A stretch of DNA of 64,000 nucleotides. It comes from DOZZ01 sp963792655 (GTDB taxonomy: Bacteria; Acidobacteriota; Terriglobia; Bryobacterales; Bryobacteraceae). The stretch's first letter is position 1. Each line of letters starts with the position of its first letter. A program made the position numbers and the translations under genes. The notes under the pieces were generated by a model. It was not told the origin of the DNA, ran no database searches, and saw only the letters and a program-made list of their open reading frames with translations. Shown piece after piece: positions 56,509 through 64,000 of this stretch. The DNA is taken from the NCBI GenBank assembly GCA_963792655.1, contig CAWBWU010000010.1, positions 1 to 64,000 of the forward strand, given 5' to 3'.

Positions 56509-58808
56509 GAAGACGCTGGCTGAAAGCACTCGGCTGGCTGGTGCTGGCTATCCTGGTGCTCGGCTTCGCACTCCCGTACGTCAGTGCTGACCGGTTACGG
56601 GAGCCGCTGCGCAACGCAATGGAGAATGCGCTGAGCCGCAAAGTCACGTTGGGCGAGATGCACTGGAACCTGTTCACCGGGCCGGGGCTGCGCGCCGACA
56701 ACGTGGTCATCGGGGAAGACCCGGCGCTCGGTGAAGAGCCCATCGCGTACGCCGGTTCGCTGGTCGCGACACCCAGCATCTCTTCGCTCTGGCATGGGCG
56801 GCTCGAATGCTCTTCGCTGCGGCTGGAAGACACGCACGTCAACGTGGCGCGTTCAGGAGAGGGCGCGAGCGCAGTGTGGAACTTCACCATGCTTGCGCAT
56901 CCCAAACTGCTGGCGGCGTTTCCGACGATCCGGCTGCGCGGCGCGCGCGTGAACTTTCGCATCAACCAGATCAAATCAGTGTTCTATCTGTTCGATACCG
57001 ATCTCGACATCGAGCCGCTCGCACGCGACGGCAGCGATTGGCGCGTGCGGATTGCCGGACAGCCCGCACGCTCCGACCGTCCCTCGCGTGGCTTCGGCAG
57101 CTTTATCGCCGATGCGCGTTGGCGCGTGCAGCCGAAGACGGGAGGTCAACTCGGACTCACTGCGAAACTCGAGAACAGCGAGATTAGCGACATGCTGCAG
57201 CTTCTGCGCGGCGACGATTTCGGTTTGCAGGGACACGTCTCGGGGCAGGTGACGTTGAACGGCGAACCCTCCGCGCTCGTGCTCGATGGCAACTTGCGAT
57301 TGAACGATCTGCACGGATGGGAACAGGTTCCGCCATCGGGCGAGGCGTGGCGCTTTCTGTTGAACGGAACGCTGAACTCGATTGCGCAAGAGCTCGATCT
57401 GCACGCGCGTGTGCCGGGAGCAGCACCCACCGTGCAAGCGCGATTGCGCATCAGCCACTACCTTGCGGATCCGGCCTGGGGCGCGGGAGTGATCCTGGCC
57501 AGGTTGCCGCTCGGACCCTTGGTGGATGTCGCGCGGCATCTTGGTGCGCCGGTGCCCGCGAAGACAACGCTCGACGGAACGGCCGACGGGGCACTTGGCT
57601 ATTCGCAGACGGGCGGCTTCGAAGGAACCGTTGCACTCAGCAGTTCGCGGCTTGCGCTTGCCGGTTCTGCGCCACTTGAAATCGCACCGGCTCAAATCGT
57701 GGCCACGCAGGAGCAGATAGCTCTGGAACCCGCCGCGATTAGCGTGGGACCAGATACCGGCACGATTGACGCTGTTTACCGCACCGCCGCCCAACAGCTA
57801 CAGGTGACGCTGCGCTCAGATGGTATTGGCTTCGACGCCATTCAGAACCAGGCTGCGGCATTTGGCGCCCCGCTTCTGGCAAAGCTTCGCGGCGGGCGCT
57901 GCCGCGCGCAGGTGACCTACCAATCGAGTCCCGTTGCGACCGGGTGGAGCGGCCAACTCCACATCGACAATGCGCATGTTGCGCTCGACGGCCTGGCAGA
58001 ACCTGCCGCGCTGGCGAGCGCCGACGTCGAACTCGACAACGGCAACATCAACGTCAAGAGCTTCCGCGGTAAGTGGTCCGCCATTGCTTTTGATGGGGAC
58101 TATCAATACACGGCAAACTTGCCGCAACCGCATACGTTTCATCTGAACTTCGGCGCGGCGGATGCTGCCGCACTGGAGCGAGCGTGGCTACCGTTATTAA
58201 AGCGGCAGAATCTGCTCGACCGTGCACTGGGCCGCACGCCCACACCGGCGTGGCTCACTGGCTGGCATGCGGCAGGTACAGTGCAGGCTCAGCTGCTCAC
58301 TGTCGGCGCCGTTGATTTGCGGCGTTTCAAAGCGCGCTTGCTGTGGGACGAAGACAACCTTGCCTTCGAAGACGTTCGCGCGCGTGTAATGAATGGCGAC
58401 GGCACTGGTTCCGCAACCATCGATGTAAAAGGACCCGTGCCGGCCTACACTGCGAACTTCAAACTCACCAAAGCCGAGTGGCAGGGCGGCCGGTTGAATG
58501 CGGCGGGCGATCTTTCCACTTCAGGCGTGGGCGCGCAAAACCTGAGCAATCTCATCCTGAAGGGCACGGTCGACGCGCACGGCGTTCACCTCGCGCCGCT
58601 CGATGAGATCAGTGATCTCGATGCAAAGGTAGACGGTACTCACATACCGAGTATCAAAATGACGGGGCCTGGTGTCAGTTACACCGGTACCGGCGAGATG
58701 CAACCGAACGGTCAGGTCGTGTTCAATTTGACGGATGGTACGCGCCCGGTGAAAGTGGCGGCGACGCTTTCAAACGGCGTGGAATTCCGAAGGTTGCCTG
58801 CGAAGTGA
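56505..58808 (+). CDS. AsmA-family envelope protein
   Basis: A 767-residue inner-membrane-anchored periplasmic protein. The N-terminus RRRWLKALGWLVLAILVLGFALPYVSADRLREPLRNAMENALSRKVTLGEMHWNLFTGPGLRADNVVIGEDP is the typical AsmA start: one membrane helix, then the 'LSRKVTLGxxxWNxFxGPGL' block. The rest is mostly beta strands, with long stretches of short hydrophobic and polar alternation, as in AsmA/TamB proteins that bridge phospholipids to the outer membrane. The GTG at 56,505 overlaps mocA, so it is the fifth gene of an operon with pyrD and xdhC. The 3' end overlaps a convergent gene by 39 bases. Confidence 0.85.
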   Translation: MRRRWLKALGWLVLAILVLGFALPYVSADRLREPLRNAMENALSRKVTLGEMHWNLFTGPGLRADNVVIGEDPALGEEPIAYAGSLVATPSISSLWHGRLECSSLRLEDTHVNVARSGEGASAVWNFTMLAHPKLLAAFPTIRLRGARVNFRINQIKSVFYLFDTDLDIEPLARDGSDWRVRIAGQPARSDRPSRGFGSFIADARWRVQPKTGGQLGLTAKLENSEISDMLQLLRGDDFGLQGHVSGQVTLNGEPSALVLDGNLRLNDLHGWEQVPPSGEAWRFLLNGTLNSIAQELDLHARVPGAAPTVQARLRISHYLADPAWGAGVILARLPLGPLVDVARHLGAPVPAKTTLDGTADGALGYSQTGGFEGTVALSSSRLALAGSAPLEIAPAQIVATQEQIALEPAAISVGPDTGTIDAVYRTAAQQLQVTLRSDGIGFDAIQNQAAAFGAPLLAKLRGGRCRAQVTYQSSPVATGWSGQLHIDNAHVALDGLAEPAALASADVELDNGNINVKSFRGKWSAIAFDGDYQYTANLPQPHTFHLNFGAADAAALERAWLPLLKRQNLLDRALGRTPTPAWLTGWHAAGTVQAQLLTVGAVDLRRFKARLLWDEDNLAFEDVRARVMNGDGTGSATIDVKGPVPAYTANFKLTKAEWQGGRLNAAGDLSTSGVGAQNLSNLILKGTVDAHGVHLAPLDEISDLDAKVDGTHIPSIKMTGPGVSYTGTGEMQPNGQVVFNLTDGTRPVKVAATLSNGVEFRRLPAK

Positions 58809-59165
58809 AGTAGTCTCGTCAGTACTCTCGTCGCTCTCCTGCGGCTCGTACAGATGGTAGTAATAAGTCACGGTCGCCGCGCACGCGATGATCGCCAACA
58901 ACAGCACGATCCATTTAGCCGCCCGCCGTTTACCGGCATCCGGATCGGCCCATGACATCGTCAGCCTTGTGAACACATAGGATGCGGCGAGCGGCAACGC
59001 GAACTTCCAGTACCAGGGCATCAGATCGAGATGATACTGTCCGCCCGCGTGGCTCCACAGCGTGAAGGACGCCATTAACGCCAGCAGAAATTCAATCGCG
59101 TACAGGATAGGGGCTAACCGTTGCAGCATGCTCACAAGTGAAAACTGGGGCGGCTCGACATCCAT
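58770..59165 (-). CDS. Small membrane protein of unknown function
   Basis: A protein of about 131 residues, from the ATG at 59,165 (MDVEPPQFSLVSM) or a later one at about 59,129. Three predicted membrane segments: LAPILYAIEFLLALMASFTLW, WYWKFALPLAASYVFTRLTM and AAKWIVLLLAIIACAATVTYYYHLY, followed by an acidic and basic tail. It is not similar to any family I can name. Its 3' end overlaps the end of the AsmA gene on the other strand. The divergent permease start lies 20 bases away. Confidence 0.65.
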   Translation of the reverse strand: MDVEPPQFSLVSMLQRLAPILYAIEFLLALMASFTLWSHAGGQYHLDLMPWYWKFALPLAASYVFTRLTMSWADPDAGKRRAAKWIVLLLAIIACAATVTYYYHLYEPQESDESTDETTSLRRQPSEFHAV

Positions 59166-59185
59166 ACTACGGTATTCTTGATTAC

Positions 59186-60478
59186 ATGTCTGGTGCACCC
59201 GCACAGAACACGCTTTCCGATTCCGCGCCGCTCAGCTTTCAGATCTTTTCGGCTCTGTCGCTGGCGGTCGATTCCATTCGCGCTCACAAACTGCGAAGTT
59301 TCCTCACGTTACTCGGGATCATCATCGGCGTCGCCAGCGTAATTCTGGTGGGGTCTGCGATCGAGGGTCTGGGCACATATGCGGAACAGAGCACTGCGAA
59401 AGCCTTCGGGAGTAATTCGTTCCTCGTCGCGCAGATCGTATCTACTGGCCCGCTGAGCCGCCGCCAATACATAGACCTGCTCAAGCGCAACAAGGAAATC
59501 AATATTCAGGATGAGCGCTACCTGGCCGACGTGAATGGCGAAGACACGATGTACAGCCCGTACGACCAGCAGAATGCGGATCTGAAGCGTGAAAACTTCG
59601 TGAGCGAAGAAGCACAGGTGATCGGCGCGTCCGCTAACCTCGCGCAGGTACGCGATCTGGTGATCGTGCAGGGCCGGTTCTTCACCGATCAGGAAGAACT
59701 CTCGCGCGCTTACGTCACCGTCATTGGCGACGACGTGCGTGACCGGTTGTTCCCCGACGGCTCCTCGCCGCTCGGGCGCTCTATCAAGATCAACGGCATC
59801 GATTTCATCGTGATCGGAGTGCAGGAAAGACTCGGGTCGGCGTTCGGCCAGAGCCAGGACAACGAAGTATATATCCCGGTGACTTCGTACTTGCGGATGT
59901 ACGGCAAGCCCAGGGGCGGCATCGTGATGTTCGCGCGTTCGAAGAATCCGGGTAAACCCGCAATGCAGCAGGCGATCGACTCCACGCGCGTTGCCCTGCG
60001 CAATCGTTATCACCAGCGGCCCGGAGAAGAGGACCGTTTCGGCATTCTTACGCCCGATGCCATCCGCGGCTTCATCGATAGTCTGCTGTCGATGGTGACG
60101 GCGGTGGTCATTCCGGTGACCTGCATCTCGCTTGTTGTTGGCGGCATTGTCATCATGAACATCATGCTCGTGAGCGTTACGGAGCGCACGCGCGAAATCG
60201 GAATTCGCAAGGCTCTGGGCGCGAAGCGTTTCGACGTGTTGCTTCAAGTCTTGATTGAAGCAGTGGTCATGTCGACGGTAGGTGGCGCCATGGGAGTCGG
60301 CATGGGCGCGCTAGCAACGCTCATTCTTTCCAAGGCGTTCGGGCTGTCGCTGCACATCACCCTGGCGTACGTGGTCCTTTCGATTGCGGTCTCGAGCATC
60401 GTTGGCATCATGTCGGGCTGGTATCCGGCATCCCGCGCGGCTTCACTCGATCCGATAGTGGCACTGAGGTCTGAATAG
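59186..60478 (+). CDS. ABC transporter permease, MacB/FtsX type
   Basis: A 430-residue permease. The N-terminal region has DSIRAHKLRSFLTLLGIIIGVASVILVGSAIEGLGTY, the periplasmic MacB_PCD domain (GRFFTDQEELSRAYVTVIGDDVRDRLFPDGSSPLG) and the FtsX end SLVVGGIVIMNIMLVSVTERTREIGIRKALGAKRFDVLLQVLIEA with SRAASLDPIVALRSE at the C-terminus. The ATG at 59,186 is the only good start before the first helix. It is followed at once by a second permease. Neither ATPase nor adaptor is found nearby; the 20-base gap to the divergent gene means that any promoter lies within coding sequence. Confidence 0.9.
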   Translation: MSGAPAQNTLSDSAPLSFQIFSALSLAVDSIRAHKLRSFLTLLGIIIGVASVILVGSAIEGLGTYAEQSTAKAFGSNSFLVAQIVSTGPLSRRQYIDLLKRNKEINIQDERYLADVNGEDTMYSPYDQQNADLKRENFVSEEAQVIGASANLAQVRDLVIVQGRFFTDQEELSRAYVTVIGDDVRDRLFPDGSSPLGRSIKINGIDFIVIGVQERLGSAFGQSQDNEVYIPVTSYLRMYGKPRGGIVMFARSKNPGKPAMQQAIDSTRVALRNRYHQRPGEEDRFGILTPDAIRGFIDSLLSMVTAVVIPVTCISLVVGGIVIMNIMLVSVTERTREIGIRKALGAKRFDVLLQVLIEAVVMSTVGGAMGVGMGALATLILSKAFGLSLHITLAYVVLSIAVSSIVGIMSGWYPASRAASLDPIVALRSE

Positions 60479-60479
60479 T

Positions 60480-61733
<1,254 letters not shown>

Positions 61734-61738
61734 ACCCC

Positions 61739-63835
61739 ATGCCGCAAGCCAGCGCTGCAGATGAACAAAAGCAGGACCTCGGCGACGTTCCGCTGAGCGA
61801 TTCCAGCCTGTACTTCAATCGCGAACTCAGCCTGCTATCGTTTCAACGCCGTGTGCTTGAAGAGGCGCAGGATCGCGCGAACCCGCTTCTGGAGCGAGTG
61901 AAGTTTCTCTCAATCCTCTCGTCCAACCTTGACGAGTTCTTCATGGTGCGGTTTGCCGGCGTCAAGCAGCAAGTTGCGAGTGGCGTCGTGGAACTCAGTC
62001 CAGATGGCCGTTCTCCGCTCGCACGCATCGAAGCGATTCGCGCGGAAGTGACGCGCCTGCTGCATCTTGCGTATCACTTCTATCGCGACGATCTGTTGCC
62101 CGAATTGATCGCCGAGAACATTACGATCCTGCCGACTTCTGAACTCACCGGACCGCAGCGCGCCGCGATCGATAGCTACTTTTCACAAACCGTGTTCGCG
62201 GTGTTGACGCCGCTTGCGTTTGACCCGGGCCGTCCGTTTCCGCATATGTCCAACCTGAGCTTGAATCTGGCGGTTCAGGTCCGCGACGCTCTGGGCGAAG
62301 AACATTTTGCGCGCGTCAAAGTGCCTGACACTCTGCCGCAACTGGTCCCCGTGCCGGTTATCGAAGCAGGGAAGTATGCGTTCGTCTGGCTGGAAGACCT
62401 GATCATCGACAACTTGCAGATGCTGTTTCCGGGTCTGGATGTGTTGTCCGCGTTCGCGTTCCACATCACGCGGGATGCGGAGCAGGCGATTCAGGAAATC
62501 GAAAGCGACGACCTGCTCGAGACCATCGAAGAGGCCGTATGGCGCCGCCGCTTCCGTGCCGTGGTTCGCCTTCAGGTCACCTCCGCGATGCCCGAAGATC
62601 TGCTGGCGCTGCTGATCGACAACTTCGAATTGACTCCGCAGGACGTGTATCGTCTGGAAGGACCGCTCGATCTCGGACGGCTCAAAGCGCTGAATGCGGA
62701 TCGCCCGGACCTGAAGGACAAGACGTTTCAGCCGCTCACCCCGGCCGCACTGCATGCGGGCGAAGATTTGTTCACCGCGATTCGCCGTGAGGACATTCTG
62801 CTGCATCATCCTTACGAATCGTTCCAACCGGTGGTCGACTTTCTCAAGCAGGCGGCGAAAGACCCGGACGTGCTCGCGATCAAGATGACGCTCTATCGCG
62901 TGGGCACCAACTCTCCCATCGTCGCGGCCCTGCTCGATGCAGTGGAGAACGGAAAACAGGTCGCGGTGCTGGTGGAGTTGAAGGCGCGCTTCGATGAAGA
63001 GAGCAACATCGAATGGGCGCGCGCGCTGGAGCGGGAAGGCGTGCACGTCGTCTACGGCCTGGTGGGGCTGAAGGTGCATTCGAAAGTAGCGCTGGTGGTG
63101 CGTCGCGAAGGGGAAGCGATTCGCCGCTACGTGCATCTCGCGACCGGCAATTACAACGCGACCACGGCCAGAATTTATACCGATCTTTCGATGTTCACTG
63201 CCAACGACGACATTGGCGCGGACGTCTCTGATCTGTTCAACTATCTGACCGGCTACTCGGCGAAAGAACATTACCGCAAACTGCTGGTGGCGCCGATCAA
63301 TCTACAACGGCGGCTGCATCATCTGATCTCGCGCGAAATCGAGGATCACCGGCAGAACGGCGGCGGACACATCATCCTGAAAGCCAATGCTCTGGAGGAT
63401 GCGCACATCATTGAGCTGCTCTACGAAGCCTCGCGCGCGGGCGTGAAAGTCGATCTGATCATCCGCGGCATCTGCTGTCTGCGCCCGGGTGTTCCTGGCG
63501 TGAGCGACAACATCCGCGTCATCAGCGTGCTTGGCCGTTTTCTGGAACACAGCCGCATCTACTACTTCCGGAACGGCGGCCGCGACGAGACGTTCCTGGG
63601 CAGCGCGGATTTGATGCCGCGCAACCTGACGCGCCGCGTTGAGATAGTGTTCCCCATCGACAACCCGAAGTTGATCCGGCGCGTGCGCGACGAAATCCTC
63701 GCCACGTTTCTTGCCGACAATGTGAAAGCCCGCGAACTGCACAGCGACGGCAGCTACACCAAGCGCAAAGTGGGTGCGCGCGAGAAACATGTCGACAGTC
63801 AGTCGCAGTTTCTGCACGGCCGGCCGGTGAAGTAG
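61739..63835 (+). CDS. ppk1: Polyphosphate kinase 1
   Basis: PPK1 reversibly makes long-chain polyphosphate from ATP. The 698-residue protein has all four domains: N-terminal SLYFNRELSLLSFQRRVLEEA and FLSILSSNLDEFFMVRFAG, the head domain (DLPQLVPV-type blocks DTLPQLVPVP and DVLSAFAFHITRDAE), and the C1/C2 catalytic domains with LLHHPYESFQPVVDFL, GLVGLKVHSKVALVVR (His447, matching the autophosphorylated His) and GRFLEHSRIYYF (His604, second catalytic His). YVHLATGNYNATTARIYTDLS is also conserved. Length and residues indicate an active enzyme. A hairpin repeat follows 10 bases after the stop. Confidence 0.95.
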   Translation: MPQASAADEQKQDLGDVPLSDSSLYFNRELSLLSFQRRVLEEAQDRANPLLERVKFLSILSSNLDEFFMVRFAGVKQQVASGVVELSPDGRSPLARIEAIRAEVTRLLHLAYHFYRDDLLPELIAENITILPTSELTGPQRAAIDSYFSQTVFAVLTPLAFDPGRPFPHMSNLSLNLAVQVRDALGEEHFARVKVPDTLPQLVPVPVIEAGKYAFVWLEDLIIDNLQMLFPGLDVLSAFAFHITRDAEQAIQEIESDDLLETIEEAVWRRRFRAVVRLQVTSAMPEDLLALLIDNFELTPQDVYRLEGPLDLGRLKALNADRPDLKDKTFQPLTPAALHAGEDLFTAIRREDILLHHPYESFQPVVDFLKQAAKDPDVLAIKMTLYRVGTNSPIVAALLDAVENGKQVAVLVELKARFDEESNIEWARALEREGVHVVYGLVGLKVHSKVALVVRREGEAIRRYVHLATGNYNATTARIYTDLSMFTANDDIGADVSDLFNYLTGYSAKEHYRKLLVAPINLQRRLHHLISREIEDHRQNGGGHIILKANALEDAHIIELLYEASRAGVKVDLIIRGICCLRPGVPGVSDNIRVISVLGRFLEHSRIYYFRNGGRDETFLGSADLMPRNLTRRVEIVFPIDNPKLIRRVRDEILATFLADNVKARELHSDGSYTKRKVGAREKHVDSQSQFLHGRPVK

Positions 63836-63844
63836 TTTGTTACT

Positions 63845-63869
63845 CGCCAATCGGGAGATTGGCGTTCCC
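63845..63869. repeat. Hairpin repeat, family 2, copy 2 (after ppk1)
   Basis: The inner core GCCAATCGGGAGATTGGC forms an inverted repeat with 7-8-base arms and is followed by GTTCCC. Compared with the copy at 48,174 the G-C pair at position 4/15 is changed to A-T, keeping the stem. It stands directly after ppk1 and could terminate its transcript. Confidence 0.72.
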
Positions 63870-63894
63870 TTGCTGCTTGTTGTACGCTTGCGTC

Positions 63895-64000
63895 ATGAAT
63901 GAAGCCATTGAAAGCGCTATCCACTTATTGCGCCAGGCGCTCGCCACCGCTACAACCGATACGGACGCGACGCGGAAAACAGTCCAGGCTGCTGTGAAGG
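63895..64000 (+). CDS. Start of an unidentified gene (cut by the window end)
   Basis: An open frame from the ATG at 63,895 to the end of the window: MNEAIESAIHLLRQALATAT, then TDTDATRKTVQAAVK. Helical, polar and without a signal peptide. Too short to assign a family. The ATG lies 60 bases after the ppk1 stop. Confidence 0.5.
   Translation, partial: MNEAIESAIHLLRQALATATTDTDATRKTVQAAVK

Overview
The window looks like a chimeric metagenomic (probably long-read) contig built from at least two, and most likely three, unrelated pieces. (1) About 1-19,490 resembles an alphaproteobacterium (LPS genes lpxK and kdtA, an Opp/Dpp peptide transporter, Tat-type solute-binding proteins). Almost every gene here is broken by one or more frameshifts, which fits uncorrected indel errors better than real decay. 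(2) About 19,490-24,010 carries the 3' part of smc, a UdgX-type uracil-DNA glycosylase and the F0 ATP synthase genes atpI-B-E-F'. It resembles Caulobacterales and is just as frameshifted. (3) About 24,013-64,000 is cleanly coding with only occasional frameshifts and looks acidobacterial: large serine/threonine kinases, many RND and FtsX-type efflux systems, PQQ dehydrogenase, XdhC/MocA, AsmA. The assignments come from reading the proteins, not from a search.

Layout. 315-5,460: envelope polysaccharide genes (UDP-glucuronate decarboxylase-like enzyme, three glycosyltransferases, polysaccharide deacetylase). 5,424-12,797 on the minus strand: peptide ABC transporter (two ATPases, two permeases, one binding protein) plus a second, intact binding protein. 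12,951-14,619: a heme-monooxygenase-like small protein divergent from an LplT-like MFS gene. 14,793-18,619 on the minus strand: DUF374 acyltransferase, KdtA, LpxK and a HAD hydrolase, transcribed in that order with overlapping ends. 18,946-19,500: C-terminal fragment of a histidine kinase, cut at the junction. 19,490-24,012: smc fragment, udgX, a PPOX-like protein, a small conserved protein, and F0 ATP synthase genes ending in a truncated atpF'.

24,013-64,000. A truncated PQQ dehydrogenase converges on a six-gene minus-strand operon (ArsC-like, FolD, CoaE, HtrA-type protease, RND adaptor, RND pump). Divergent from it runs a plus-strand operon of an adaptor, two FtsX/MacB-type permeases without an ATPase, and a 903-residue membrane kinase. 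Next come a 7Fe ferredoxin, a tripartite RND-TolC system, a pair of PepSY-type membrane proteins and a bicupin flanked by hairpin repeats. Then follows an ECF sigma / HEAT-repeat anti-sigma / DUF4097-like / tandem-PDZ operon (48,579-52,181). A five-gene operon with overlapping starts holds a degenerate alkaline-phosphatase-fold protein, PyrD, XdhC, MocA and AsmA. The window ends with a second pair of ATPase-less FtsX permeases, polyphosphate kinase and the start of an unknown gene.

The features most worth following up are the envelope-stress-like sigma operon, the phosphatase-fold protein that has lost several metal ligands, the RND pump with an altered proton relay, and two small hairpin repeat families whose copies differ by compensatory base changes. 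I found no rRNA, tRNA, CRISPR array or transposase.
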